Position numbers and translations under genes: made by a program | In this document: piece by piece, positions 37,147-49,967 of the stretch | Layout: each line of letters begins with the position of its first letter | How positions within the stretch are numbered: position 1 is the first letter of the stretch | Assembly (NCBI GenBank): GCA_030248225.1 | Contig: JASANE010005121.1 | Span: 98,855 to 162,854 of the forward strand | Direction of reading: 5' to 3' | DNA length: 64,000 bases | Origin: Trileptium ribeirensis | Lineage: Eukaryota > Nematoda > Enoplea > Enoplida > Thoracostomopsidae | Notes under the pieces: model-generated | Told to the model about the DNA's origin: nothing | Database searches by the model: none | What the model saw: only the letters and a program-made list of their open reading frames with translations

Positions 37147-38040
37147 CAGGGAATAATCGGAACTGGAACTAGCAACCGGAATTGTCCACTTAAACCGGAT
37201 CCGCAACGGAACCTGGTCTTGGAAACTTATATATAGTAAAACAGATGAAAAAAGAAATGAAGGCACAGTGGATTTAAAATGATTAAAATAGCTTTTACAT
37301 TAAACTTAATGTATTACGATGGCATTATAGTCTTTCTGAAACTTTAATGAGACTGAGGATGCTAATAATATTTATTTATCGATCAATACGTCAGTTTTTG
37401 GACACTTAGAGCAAAAAATGTCTGCCACTATACACACTTGGGTATACTGCGTCAAACTGAATGCTTACAACGCATGGAGCGTAGAATAAACACTTTTGCT
37501 ATGTCTCCAGTCGTCTCTCTTTACTACACATACGTTTGTTACATGTTTTTCTGTAGGAAACTGGAAATTATTGTTTATATGGTTCTAAGAGAAGATAATA
37601 GCAGGTAATTTTCTGATCAGTGGTCAGAGACACTGTTTATGCTGGCGTTGGGCAATCAATGCCCGTCAGGTAGATGATAATGATGATAATTTTCTAATCA
37701 GAATGCTGTAAATGAGACGCACAGCTTCAAGAAATCAGTTCATTGCCAAGAACGCAGTTTCTGGCTGTGTTGCAGATAACGTTACTTTACTTCAATGTAT
37801 ACTGATTTACAAAGTTTACAAGCACAATAGCTGGTTCTTGACTTAATTTATGTTAGCCAAGCTTACGCTAAATACTACGTAATCCATACTCTGTTACCCT
37901 GTTGGACCGGTTTATTTCGAACGTACCGCGCAGACTTCTGAATGCTACAAGCTATGCAAAATAACTGCTACAAGCATCGACCTGGCTTTGTTTTGTTAAT
38001 AAACTCCTGTAAGTTAAGATGAAACATTCCTACTGAATCT
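37147..38040 (-). mobile_element. hAT-type MITE, copy D (one end)
   Basis: Starts CAGGGAATAATCGG (37147), continues through CCGGATCCGCAACGGAACC and the interior shared with copies at 42235 and, reversed, at 43844 and 11700. Similarity ends near ATTCCTACTGAA (about 38035), next to a C-run (38053-38063). The second terminus is not visible. It is non-coding; the frame at 36885-37175 only overlaps its edge. Confidence 0.6.
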
Positions 38041-38307
38041 ACCGACCCCCAACCCCCCCCCCCGCCTACGCCCTTGCACATGGTCTCCTGCCCTAGAAAC
38101 ATGCGTAGGTCTATTTTTTGTGGTCTCTGTGACTGGGAACAGGGTAAGCGAAGATTTGTCGCTTGTAGCAACGCTCATTATAACTTGCAGTATAGATTTT
38201 TGGCACAGGTAAAATACATATGCCGACTGCTTCGGTGGTGCTCTGGATTTAGCCAAATCATCTCTGCTGTAATAGATTTAGCTAACAGTCGTCTTTGCTA
38301 CACTAGT

Positions 38308-38505
38308 AAGGGCGTATTCACATTGCTTTTAAAGAGACCCATGCGAACCCAGTCGCATTTGATCATGTATTGCATATAGAACGCTCACATTGCATCTGAT
38401 CCTATAGAACATTCACAATTTTATCGGTCCGAAGTAGATGATGCTTTATGTAGGAATAATCAGACACTCGCTTTAGTCATATCGGATCGGGTCGGACGCA
38501 ATGTT
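38308..38505. mobile_element. MITE with TTCACATTGC-type ends
   Basis: The left end GGGCGTATTCACATTGC and right end GGTCGGACGCAATGTTAAGAC are imperfect reverse complements, with internal GAACGCTCACATTGCATCTGA repeats. The ends resemble those of 59877-60088, so both probably belong to one family of short non-autonomous DNA elements. It is non-coding. Confidence 0.45.
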
Positions 38506-40125
38506 AAGACGGCAGAATGCTAAGTTACAAAAGCTATTACAAAACAGTATATCAATGTGGTAAGATAGTACATGGTAGAATTGTACTATGGCGTCAACGT
38601 GTTTTTTACTGTGATTGTAAGAACCGGTGAAATGTTTTGACCCGGCCGGTTGGGAATCGAGGCCGACCGTCCCGCAGCTGCAACATCTTGGCCCAACCCT
38701 GTCCGTTGAAAATAAAGGTCGGCCCGGCCCGGAGCTTCAAAATTTAGGCGCAGCCTTACCCGAGTGTAATCAGGTATAGGCCCGCTTGATATAAAGGACG
38801 CAGGCGATGTACTGATACGAAGATATGCGCCCGATAAATGCCCGATGCATTTTTTATAATTTTGGGGCTTTATATGTTGAATGTGCTAAAGGCTTTATAA
38901 TACTTTGAACTATGATTCGAATCATTGTTCCACCGGCGTGTGATAATTTGAACTAAAATAATCGAGACAATTTGTTTTGAACAAGTTATCTAACTGTCTA
39001 TGGATATATGCATATTTCTCTTTGTCATTTCTTTGTTTTCCTATATCCTTGAATTTTTATTACTAATGATTTAACTTTATAATACATACTTTATACTATT
39101 TATAGCAATTTTTTTCTTACACCATATAATTTTATGTGCACAGGTAACACAGCGTAATGTCTATACGGCGTTGTTTCTTTACGTTTTGTTAGTCAAGAAA
39201 TAATTTTCACGGCTGTGTGTTTCCTTAGGCTCGGTGTTTCATGGCATATATATTATATTTTTGTTTTTGTATCTATTGCTAAGCATCAATGTATCTTTGA
39301 CTCAACTGCTAATATTAGCAAGCATCAGCCTTGACGTAACATGGCTCGCTTTGATGGACTTTATACGTTCTGTAGGATAAACATGAGGGCGGTCATGAGT
39401 TCTCGGTGCTAGCAATAGTCGATGATAGTCGACTCTGCTGAATAGTCTGACAGTCTTTGGCCTTCCCAAATTATCGTCCACCGTTCGTGGCGGTCATTTT
39501 CGCCTTTACCCTTCTTTGTTTTTGAAACTTCCAGTGAGTCATAAACATAACTACCCCACAAACCAAAAATGTTCAACCCACAGGAGACTGATAGATTTGA
39601 AATAGTCGCTCAAGGACCTAGGGGTCTGAAATAATTGTCAAGAACATGGATGGCGATGGGATGACCATTTAATAGTCCACGGTCATGGGTGGTGTATAAG
39701 TGGGTCGTCCAAAACCGGGGGGTGGTCTGTGTATAGTTGGTGGGCAATAAATCTGGACAGGAACATGAGAAGCAAAGGGACCCAGAAGTACTGCGGACGC
39801 AAACGACGAAAACCTGAACAGTGTACAGTTTTCGGCAGAGTCGAGCATCATCGAATCCTGGTACTACTAAGTCACAGCAGTAATTATGCTTTTTGTTTGA
39901 CTGTATGTCATGGCCCATGTCACCATTAGGAGTCACACATTTAATGGGTAGAAAAAGGATTACAGTGGGAGGTAGGAGGCGGTAGCCACCCCTGCCTCGA
40001 TTTACAGATAGTTTAGTGTAATTGTTACATAAGATGCGAAGCTTAGGTTTGCTATATCGAGAACGACAAACATGCATTTCACTTACGCTCCTAAAGGTTA
40101 CATTGGCTGTTTTTATTATACATAC
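38506..40125. other. intron 2, no gene seen
   Basis: 38630-38770 is rich in GGCCCGGCC words. The remainder is AT-rich. The longest open frame (39610-40194, minus) runs into the small hAT element and shows no known domain, so I do not call it. Confidence 0.4.
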
Positions 40126-40188
40126 CAGGGAGTAACCGGAATTTCGGTTCCGAATCCGGTTTAAATGGACGGTTCCGGTTATTCCCTG
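40126..40188. mobile_element. 63-bp minimal hAT-type MITE with perfect 8-bp TSD
   Basis: The ends CAGGGAGTAACCGGAA and TTCCGGTTATTCCCTG are inverted repeats with one mismatch over 16 bases. The element consists of little more than the two subterminal GGTTCCGG zones. It is flanked on both sides by ATACATAC (40118-40125 and 40189-40196), an exact 8-bp direct repeat. Eight-base duplications and CAGGG-type ends are characteristic of the hAT superfamily. It defines the true termini of the larger, older copies in this window. Confidence 0.85.
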
Positions 40189-42234
40189 ATACATACCTAT
40201 TTTTTATTTTATACCAAAAGAAACAGCTTAGTGCGGGGCTTAGCCTGTGGTAGCCCCCAACCTTGACTTAGAATGAATGTTATCTAAAATTCAAATCTTA
40301 GACTTATTATATCTAGAACGATGTTTTACATTGCCTTTTTATAATATATACCTATTGGCTATTGCCATGAGTGTAACTGTTTTAGTGGCACCGGTGCTCA
40401 GTGGTGCGCCGAGATGCTGGGATAACATTGTTGAAGAGCAGGCAAAACAGGTAGAACACTGATTGGAAATCACGATTTTTTCTTTGTGTAGTACCACAGT
40501 TAAATTGTAATGTGGTAAAATGGTTTTGTTTTCATATTCTACAGAAACAATGGTTTAATATATTAGTTTAATCCGGGGTTTTAGCTATCGTTAAGTTATA
40601 ATTTATGCCAAAATCGATAATTTAAAAGATACAAGGATGATTTTGGCGCAAGTCAACTCAGTCGAGGCGGCTCAGAGAATGTGCACTTGTGCAGTGTTGC
40701 AGAAAAATCGATTTTCCGATTTTTAGGTTGCCATTGGTAACCTCGTTACCAAAAATTTTTGTAATTTCTTATCGGTACACTTATAATTTTATATACAGTG
40801 ATCCATCACCAAATTGACAAGCTTTATCGAACTGTGCCAAAATAGGCTTATCAAGTTCCTAAAGCGACTCAGTAATTATACCAAATTATAACCCATTTTT
40901 GTACAAATGTACGTAATTGGGTTAGATGGAACATGATAGAAATACAGATACAGTCGCTTTTGACTCAGTGTTTCGTGTTTGTCAGTGTGTTTTGAACAAT
41001 ATTGCATATTTGTCTAAAAACTCACAAAAGCTTCGGTACAACATGGGTCATTGGTACCCTCAAAATCAAAAAGGTTTTGTCGTAATTATTGCCCAAATAT
41101 AGCTATATTTTCTCTACTGCATTGATAAGCTGGAGTGGGTTGTTGCCAAAATTAACGTTGACTATTTTCCAGGTAGAGTAGAGCCAAGTCTATAGTTGAC
41201 TCTATCTTTTTTTCATATTTACATATGTGAGGTGTAGCATTAATGTTAAAGTTCTACGGAAATTTTGTTGTTTATATATAATTCTTTACGTAGGAAGATT
41301 ATGGACACTGTTTTCGTTTTTATAGTGAACAAACATTATATATATATACCTATACATAGTTTGCATTTCAAAAATAGTTTTCGTGTCACTAATATATAAT
41401 CGTAATCGTTGGTATTTATTATTAACTCAGAACGAAACAGTGTATATAGTGGTGCATATGAAAATCTGTTGCAATAATTGTATGTAAATGGATGAAGATC
41501 AGATGAATCGTCTGCATCGGAATTAGCTGAATTATTGTTGTTTCTGATAAAATTTTCCTACCTATAATCACAAGGTAGTCCACAAGGATTTGTGATGAAT
41601 TGACAGTTCAATTTTGCACGAAAAATAGGATTTTCTGTCGGCCTGAAATATTATTTTTCATTCATTGCTTTTCTGTTGCTTTACTCTTCGTATTTGCGCA
41701 TTGTGGATAACGTTTTATGAGTCTTCGGTAAGATATGTAATATATACGTTCCTGCATTGCAGGAGGCCAAACGCTAGGGTACGCAACGTGAAAAGTGACT
41801 GTGGGATTATCTGCTGTGATTTGTAAATTCCGGCAGCTTCTTTGTTATTGGTTATTGGCACAACAAGTAGTCGTGTGGTAGTGGTTTAGGAATGTGCATA
41901 CTGAAAATGCTCGTCTCGTTTTCTTAAATTTAATGCATTTAATAATTTTTGGCTTTTGATTTTTGAACGGGGCTTAGAAAGCTCAATTTAGAACCGCAGA
42001 ACGTCATTCACCATAGTAGAATAGCCGCACTATATACTTTCGTTTCATCTAGGATCGCACTTACTCGCACATCTAGGATCCCAAGTACCAAGTGTGCCAC
42101 TGGTGTAAGGAGATCATAGTGGAACGTAAATGCGTGCGTCACTTAAATTTTGATGTTTTAGCTTGAAAATGGTAACCTTTTTTATCATTTTCAAAATATT
42201 TGTCATAGGATTTGATTTAGAGTTATCTGTTACT
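40189..42234. other. intron 2, no gene seen
   Basis: AT-rich intronic DNA with scattered TA runs. No recognised coding motif, no clear repeat copy. The short frame at 40277-40462 has no supporting feature. Confidence 0.4.
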
Positions 42235-43840
42235 CAGGGAATAACCGGAACCGCACCGTTCATTTAAGCTGGCTCCGGAACCGGAGCCTGGTCTTCGAAA
42301 CTTATACGTATATAGTAAAACAAATGAAGTAGAAAATAAAAGTATTCTGTGTTTCAATAGTATTCTAAATAAATTTTAGGCATAATGTAGGGCTATGACA
42401 TTATTTACTTTGTAATTTTGAAAGGTTGAAGAAGGTTGTTTATTTATCGCTGGAGATACCGGTTTTGGACCGCCATAGCGGATAAATGTCTTTCACCATA
42501 TACGCTTGGGTAAGCTGTGTCAAATTGGATGTTCTAGTAACCCATGGAGCTTAGTCTAGCCAATTTCGCACTGTTTCTAATCGCCTACCTTTACTAGACA
42601 TACGTTTGTTAAACTTTAATCAGTAGGAAGCTTGAAATTATTGATTTCTATGGTTCTAGAAGAAAATAAAACAATGCATACTATAATTTTCTGCTCACTG
42701 GTCAGAGATATTGTTCAGGCTAACGTTGCGCAACCAGTTCCCTCAGTTAAATGATGATGATGATTTTAGCTTAGTATTGCCAATTTCGCACTGTTTCTAA
42801 TCGCCTACCTTTACTAGACATACGTTTGTTAAACTTTAATCAGTAGGAAGCTTGAAATTATTGATTTCTATGGTTCTAAAAGAAAATAAAACAATGCATA
42901 CTATAATTTTCTGCTCACTGGTCAGAGATATTGTTCAGGCTAACGTTGCGCAACCAGTTCCCTCAGTAAAATGATGATGATGATTTTAGCTTAGTATTGC
43001 CAATTTCGCACTGTTTCCAATCGCCTACCTTTACTAGACATACGTTTGTTAAACTTTAATCAGTAGGACGCTTGAAATTATTGATTTCTATGGTTCTAGA
43101 AGAAAATAAAACACCCCCCCCCCCCCCCCCCCCCCACAACAAAGAAAATAAAACAATGCATACTATAATTTTCTGTTCACTGGTCAGAGATATTGTTCAG
43201 GCTAGCGTTGCGTAACCAGTTCTCCTCGGTTAAATGATGATGATGATTTTCTGATCAGTGCTATAAATGAGACAAACTGTGATGTCGCTTCGCTCAGTTT
43301 TAATAAATACAGTTAAAGTTTTCGTTACCAAGAACGCAGTTTCTGGTTGCGTAGCAGCTATATTACTTTACTTCAATGTAGACAGATTTACGAAATATAC
43401 AAGGAAATTGATTGGTGCTGGACGCACTTTATGTTAGCGAATCGTTCAGCTAAGTGCTGCTACACAATTCATACTCTGTGATGTATACCAAGTTGGATTG
43501 CTCCAGTTCGAAACGAACATGCACCAAAGATCTCTGAATGGTGTGAAACAGATGCTACAAGCACCCGCCTGGCTATATTTTGTTAACGAACTTTTGCCGG
43601 TCAAGGTGAAAAATTCCTACTGAAACTATGTGTCCTACTTTACGTTTCACAGGGAAATTTGCTGTATTGTTTTGTTTTGTTTGATTGTGTTGGAACTTTA
43701 TCATGAGTTTATATGTATGACTTATGTTTGACCGATGGCGGAGGCAAAATGTAGAAAATTTAAAACAAAGTTTTCAATCCAGAATTCCATAGTATAAGCA
43801 ATTTCACGTAGAGATGGTGGCAACCAAAGTGGTACAGTGA
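42235..43840 (-). mobile_element. hAT-type MITE, copy E with internal amplification
   Basis: Starts CAGGGAATAACCGGAACC (42235) and follows the family interior in the reverse orientation. Matches continue to about 43790 (GGCAAAATGTAGAAAATTTAA), where the far end has decayed; copy B begins a few bases later in the opposite orientation, so the two stand back to back. The interior is expanded by three tandem 220-bp units. It is non-coding. Confidence 0.65.
42561..43247 (+). repeat. three 220-bp tandem units with a C22 run
   Basis: CAATTTCGCACTGTTT starts at 42561, 42781 and 43001, giving a period of exactly 220 bp and very few differences between units. Each ends in an ATGATGATGATGATTTT segment. 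The third unit is interrupted by 22 consecutive C residues (43114-43135), followed by a second copy of AGAAAATAAAACA. The near-identity suggests a recent amplification (or assembly effect) inside an older MITE. Confidence 0.85.
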
Positions 43841-43843
43841 CAT

Positions 43844-44848
43844 CATTGAATAACAGGAATTTCGGCTAAAATCGTTGTCCGGTTGCCGTTCCGACAAAAG
43901 GCAAAAACCGTACCGGAATCGGAATTCGTGTTAAAAATTTTGTTTAAATTTTTTCCCAACTTTCAACTTTGATCAAATTCCAATGCAATCAAACAAAAGA
44001 AAATATTAACTCAGCAGATATACCCATTGAAACGTAAGTAGAACACACAATTAGTATGCTAGAATTGAACCGGTCCAATTTAGTATGCATAACTGAGTAT
44101 GGATTGTTTAGAAGTACTCAGCTGTAAGACGGCTATGGTAAATTGCGTCGAGCAACAGTCCTTGCGCTTGTAAACTTTGCAAATCTTTCTACATCGGAGT
44201 AAAGAAACATATCCGCAGCGCAGTCAGAAACTGTTTTTTTCGTAAGGAACTGCATCTGCTGAAACTGTGCCAGCAATATTTACAGCCATATACAGCAATA
44301 TTACAGCCAGCAATACCTGGTTGGTCTCATTTATACTATTCCGATCAGAAAATCATCATCATAATCTAGTTGATGTGCACTGGTAGCCCAACATTAGCCT
44401 GAACAGAGTCTCTGGCCACTGATCAGAAAATTATAGTATACCTTCTGTTATTTTCTTTTATAAGCATATAAACCGATAATTTCAAATTTCATACGGAATA
44501 ACATGTAACAAACGTACATATTTCTACTAAAGGGAGGCGACTGACGACAGATTAAAATTTTCTTTAGTCTACTTTTCCTTGCGTTAGAAGCAGATTCAGT
44601 TTGACGCAGTTTACGTAAGGCTGTATAGCGGACGATATTTTTTGCTCTGGGGGTTCCAAATCGACATCTTAATCGATAAACAAACATTATTAGCTTTGCC
44701 ACCCTTTTCAAAGTTTCAGAGAAACAATATTATTGCAGTACATTCAGTTTAATGTAAAATATATTTTTAATACATTTTAAATCCACAGTAGGTACCTTCA
44801 TTTCTCCTTCCGGAACCGATTTAAATGGATGGTTCCGGTTATTCCCTG
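43844..44848 (+). mobile_element. hAT-type MITE, copy B
   Basis: The left end CATTGAATAACAGGAA is a mutated family terminus; the right end GGTTCCGGTTATTCCCTG is intact at 44848. The interior matches copies A and C in the same orientation and D and E in reverse. The flanks AGTGACAT and CCTATCGG do not match, so the target duplication is lost or the end has moved. It is non-coding. Confidence 0.7.
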
Positions 44849-45333
44849 CCTATCGGGTCGGCTTGCGATGAAGCAAATGAGGGTTGACTTTAATGCAGGT
44901 TTTCTTGTTTCATTATTTGAGTCAGACGGATGTTTTAAGACAATCTTGGCTCTATATAAACCTCATTTTTTTCACTCCCGACTGTTTTGTTGTGTATTGC
45001 CGGATTTTGTACAAGCAGCTTATCATTTTTACAACGCGGCACTGTGCCTCTGTAAATAGAGCTTTATTTCTATTGTTGCTGTTATATAAATTGAAGCCAT
45101 ATAAACCTTTCTTCAGTCGTTGCTTAACTGATAACAGCTTGTTTCCGTTTCTTTTCTCCTTTGTTTCATATATATATTCGTTACATTTTTGAATTCCGTA
45201 AGAACAAGCTACTAAAGCGTATGTTGTTTATGACTGTGCAGAAAATGATGGAAAGAAATTAGTAGTTGTGTTATGCATGGGCTAATGAAGAGTTCTTCTT
45301 TGCCGTAGCCGTCATGGCCGTGGGCGCACCCAT
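44849..45333. other. intron 2, no gene seen
   Basis: T-rich sequence between a hAT MITE and a LINE tail. Two overlapping frames (44829-45192) have only hydrophobic low-complexity translations and no recognised motif. Confidence 0.35.
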
Positions 45334-46035
45334 TCATGCAACAGCTTCTGTCACCACTTCCTGTCCTTCGCCTCTTTTCTTAACCTCTCCATTGTCCATC
45401 CGGTTCATTCCTTCATCCTCCCACTGTCTTTTCGGCCGTCCTCTACTTCTGTCTCCTCCCAATTCTCCTTGAAAACAAACATTTTCCATGGCTCCCTTCT
45501 TCGTCTGGTGCCCGTAATATTTGAGCTTCCTCCGCTTGATGATCTCCTCCACAGATTCTGGTTCCTTTTCCAACACCTTCTTCACTTTTCCCCAAACCCA
45601 GGCATTTGTCTTTATCTCCTTCCATGTAATATTTAGCATTCTTCTGTAGCATTTCATATCAAACGCTGTGAGTGTCTCCATACTTTTCTTCCCCACAGTC
45701 CAGCTCTCACACCGATAGAGCAGTGCCGCCCATGTGATTGTCTTTATGATCTTGAGACGATTCTTCAGACTGACACCTTTGAGTCGCCAAAGCTCATCGA
45801 GCCTCGTCATTGTGATGGTTGCAAAGCCAATTCGGATTCTGATCTCTTCCTCCGATGTCCCATTTTCTGTGATGGTTGCCCCCAAATACTTAAACTTCTT
45901 CACCTGTTCAAGTTCACCTGTCATCAATCACAATCCCCAGCCTGACTCTGTCTTCACCATTCCCTGACACCTGTCTTACTCTTATCTTTGGTGACTTCCA
46001 TGCCGAATTGCAAGAAGAGCTCTAGGTTAACTTAA
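45334..46035 (-). pseudogene. RTE-like LINE reverse transcriptase, 3' fragment
   Basis: On the minus strand the frame 45927-45334 contains VKKFKYLGATITENG, a NRLKIIKTITWAALLYRCE-like block, WTVGKKSMETLTAFDMKCYR and RSRGRPKRQWED. These are conserved C-terminal segments of RTE-type endonuclease-reverse transcriptases, after the catalytic palm. Upstream (46035-45930) another frame reads FGMEVTKDKSKT, which belongs before YLG, so a frameshift and stops separate them. The endonuclease and catalytic RT core are absent: a 5'-truncated, dead copy, as is usual for LINE insertions. Confidence 0.8.
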
Positions 46036-46431
46036 ATATATCTATATTGGTTTGCAGTGCAAATAATTCGCCGTTGGTTGCGTGTGGCGTTTATGACATT
46101 TATTTCTACTGTTGCTTCAGTATTTTACGTATAACTCAGTGCTTAAATATTATAGATATGTTACCTGGATACTGCGATGGAATTGTACAGTTAGATACGC
46201 GTCTACTACCTTGTTAAAATTTAAATGCTGGATTTGTGTCAGTCAGATTGTTGTTGTCGAGTGTGAAATGTCATTAAGATTATTTGAACAGTTATTAGGT
46301 CCAAAATGACTTATATTATTTTTTAGTAATTACAATTGAAGTATTTTTAATTATTAATCTATTAAAGCAAATTGCTAGCTGTACTGATTATATAATTTCG
46401 ATAGTGATCATGGACAGTATTATAAATTGAG
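46036..46431. other. intron 2, no gene seen
   Basis: AT-rich stretch between the RTE-like fragment and the next hAT-type end. No motif recognised. Confidence 0.35.
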
Positions 46432-47440
46432 CAGGCAGTAACCAGAATTCTGTTGCGGTTACCCCGGAACCGGAATTTCTGTTGAATTTGTGTTTTTCAC
46501 TATTTGTGGTCCAAACATACATTTTATATAGACATTGATCAGTTCTATTTCACAACTAGACAGAACAAAATTTTGCATCCACAAATTGCCTTATATTTGC
46601 AGCTGGGACAAATGTTTTCAGTGTGAGTTTTCATTCTAACCCCATAGGAAATGTTCGTTTTGAGGTTATATTAACAAAACAACACCAAGTTTATGAGTTT
46701 GGCAGTTGTTTTACCCATGACGCGGTACGTGTTAAAACTGATGGATGGAACAAACTACGCATAATGAGCTATGAACTACTTAGATGTACATGTGCTGGTA
46801 CTATCAAGCTTAAAAATGGCCCATAACATAAGCAATAATTCTAAATATTTTACATTACTGGAACATTGTTTAATATAAATTGCCTCAAGATTCACCTGGT
46901 GGAAACTTTGGTTACCTGTATACCGTGAAGTTAATTACCGTCACTGAAACATAGCCATATACTACGTTCTTGATAAAAAACGGTATATAAATATATATAT
47001 TCATAATGTGCATATTTATGGGACATTTCTTCAAAAAGTAGAACTTTGAGTTATAGTCTTTCAGAACAGGCGAAGGCGGTGGTTCCAGGTACCCTACGTG
47101 ATAATATAGAACAGCCATATCTCAGGTAACACGTGGTGAGGAACGGTTCGAATTTGCCTTGTCTACACTGCGTACGTGGAAGGCATCCTAGTCGAAGAAC
47201 GGACCGTAGTTCCCTGGAGAAGGCATAAGTATCAAACTATGAATTAAGTATTTTTGGATTCTTCAGCCTCTTAAATTTCCCAGAAAGACAATAATGTTAT
47301 ACTAATACATTAAGCTCAACGTAACAGTTCTAATCCACAGCGGCTTTATTTCTTCCTTCGTGTTTTTACTATATAGATTCGTAAAACCAGGTTCCGGTTT
47401 TTAATTCGAGTTCGGCAAATTTCGGTAATATACTCCTAAT
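46432..47440 (+). mobile_element. probable hAT-type MITE, copy G (decayed)
   Basis: The left end CAGGCAGTAACC with GGTTACCCCGGAACCGGAA (46432-46475) fits the family. A matching tail occurs at about 47240-47400 (CCCAGAAAGACAATAATG, then AAAACCAGGTTCCGG). The right terminus is unclear and the middle diverges, so it may be interrupted by other sequence. It is non-coding. Confidence 0.45.
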
Positions 47441-47507
47441 GATAATATCATCGAGAGTATTAGAAATTGATATACTCCCGATGAGAAAACATTGAGAGTA
47501 TATTGTA

Positions 47508-48525
47508 CAAGGTGTAACCGGAATTCCGGCAAAAATCGTATTGGGGATACGTTTCCGGTAAAAGCCAAACACCATACTGTAACAAAAAGTCATTCCAGTT
47601 TAAAATTTCCACATTTTTTGCTACCGCAGTGCTGTAAACACGTTACATGTATTTATACTGGCCAAGTTAAAATACAACCAAACAAAACAAAATATGAACT
47701 AATTAAATTGTCCCCCGTAAAACTTTAGTTAAAGAAATAACTTGTAGCAGCTACCATTCAGAGATCTGTGATGTATTTTTGAATTGAATCGATTCAAGTT
47801 GATATGCATACCGGAGTATAGATTGTTTTTAGAAGTACTTACGCCGGAACTTTAAAGGATTGCACCGTAACATAATTCTGACTGTTTTGAAACGCTGTAA
47901 ACTTTGCTAGCATAAGTTGCCTCGAGCACCACCGAGTGTTTTCGTAAATTTTGTAAAACAGTATACATTGGAGTAAAGTACCGTATCTGCAACGCAGCCA
48001 GAAACTGTTTTCATGGCAATGATTGAAATTGTGCGGAGCGGTATCACAGTTTGTTTAGTTTATAGCATTCTACTAAAAATTATAGCATGGCTCTGGTTAT
48101 TTTCTTTTAGAACCCGGATAAAGCAATAATTTAAAGTAAACAACATGCAACAATGTATATCTAGTAAAAGAAGTGATAGAGACAAAGCGAAAATGTCTAG
48201 TCTGCGGTCCATGCGTTGCAAGCACATTCCGTGTGACGCAATATACGCAGGGCTGTATGGTGGAAGGCATTTCTAGCGCTGGCGGATCAAGACACCGACA
48301 AACGGCAATTTTTATAAATATTATTAGCATCCTTAGCCTCTTCTAAGTCGATGTCATCGTAATGCATTAAGTTCAACACAGAATTTATATTTTACCACAC
48401 TGTAAATCCCATTGTAACTTCATTTCTTTCCTCATTGGTTTTACTATTATATATAAATTTCGAGTACCAGGTTCCGCTTCCGGTTTAAATGCGAAGTTCC
48501 GGTTGCTGGTGTCGGTTATTCTATG
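47508..48525 (+). mobile_element. hAT-type MITE, copy C
   Basis: Left end CAAGGTGTAACCGGAATTCC, right end GGTTATTCTATG. Flanks ATATTGTA (47500-47507) and GTATAGTA (48526-48533) agree at 6 of 8 bases, consistent with an old 8-bp duplication. The interior follows copies A and B. It is non-coding. Confidence 0.65.
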
Positions 48526-49967
48526 GTATAGTAAATTGATATATACACTCTCGATGATGTCACTAATTTCTTAACATTATATGTCCAATTTCGTCGATCA
48601 GGAATAATTATGGTAAAAAAACTGAATGAAACGCCTTTAGTGTACACATTCCATCATGATCCATGACATAGAACAAATGTGTTTTTATAGTAAACATAAC
48701 GGATTCGTTGTTTCAAAAATAAGATTTATTGCGTGCGTTTTGTTTATTTACGCTACGTAGTACAACAGAAATTTGTTTTCTTGTGACGCACTATATGCAA
48801 ACAACATACACATATGTGTATAGATACGTGCAAGTGACGTACATTACATATGTATATATAATTTCATGCATTGGATTTGAGTTGTTACATCATAGCTTGC
48901 TAGTGTACATCGGTATGTGTACTGCGCATATTTTTATGCTCTTTGACTATTGAAGCTGTTAATGATTAAGTGCAGAAGAGTATAAGTTTTGTTATGAGTG
49001 TTTGCATTTGTGTGGTATATAACATGATATAGTGGTGCTTTTATCTTTTTTTGTCGGCTGAGTGAGTTGCTAAGTGATTAGAGTAAAGGTTCTTAAAGCT
49101 GATAAATCTATTTCGGTCGACATTTGTGCTGTCATGAACTATATATAATTCCCATCAAAATTGTGTGTTGTTTGTCGCGGCTGCTCAGCCGATGGCTGCA
49201 CCGTAGCTGTCTGTGGGGGTCGAGGTCAAGTGCGTTGCCCGCTATGGGTGGAGCCATGCTAAACCATATATGCTATCGCCTGTGAGTGTCCGCATCCCGC
49301 CATCCCCGACCTCCGTGACAGCGTGGGAAAATTTTTAGCTATTGTGAACAAACTTACAGAAATATGAAGGAAACTTTTGGGGGAAATAATGACAAAAAAT
49401 TAAAGATAATGGGGAAATTTTTAGGTTGCCCTGCCAGTCTAAACTTTGTTGGAAACATCTACCCACCGTCCTAAGCCAACGAACCATGGACAATTATGGG
49501 CTATACCGACAGCAGCTATGTAATGGGTATGACAAGAATTTGTTTTTATGAAATCTAGATCGAGTTCTAGCTATTTTTCCACAATTTAATTGTTTTAAGG
49601 TATATTTATTTCTTTTTCACACCTTTTAGAACATCAATTAGTGGCCTTTTTACATTTAATGTATGCTACATGTGATTTGTTTATATTACATTTACTGTTA
49701 TCAAAGTGTACATAACAATATATAAATACTTCGCGCAATATGATGGGTTAGTTATTTTGGTTGAGTATTAGTAGTTAGAAGAACGTTGTATAATTATTTG
49801 TTTTACATTAAATAACATTGCGTTACATTTTGTTCTGTTAAATTGTATGGCTTGGATCTGGGCGTTTAAATAGTAACGACCCAGCGATATGATGCATTTC
49901 TACCGGCATACTGAACTGCAATTTGTTTGAAGTAGACCGCAATTAATAAATAAAGAGCTGAACATAT
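48526..49967. other. intron 2, no gene seen
   Basis: AT-rich DNA. 49195-49492 is a GC-richer block sharing order and words (CCGACC, GGGAAA-TTTTTAG, CCACC-CTAAGCCAACG) with 18520-18745. No coding motif seen. Confidence 0.35.

Noticed and set aside
39610..40194. 194-residue minus-strand frame
   Set aside because: It runs into the 63-bp hAT-type element and shows no domain, no splice support and no homology I can recognise.
43114..43135. C22 run considered as telomere-like or cloning artefact
   Set aside because: A single homopolymer inside a tandem unit is not telomeric; whether it is an artefact needs reads, so it is kept only as part of the tandem-repeat finding.
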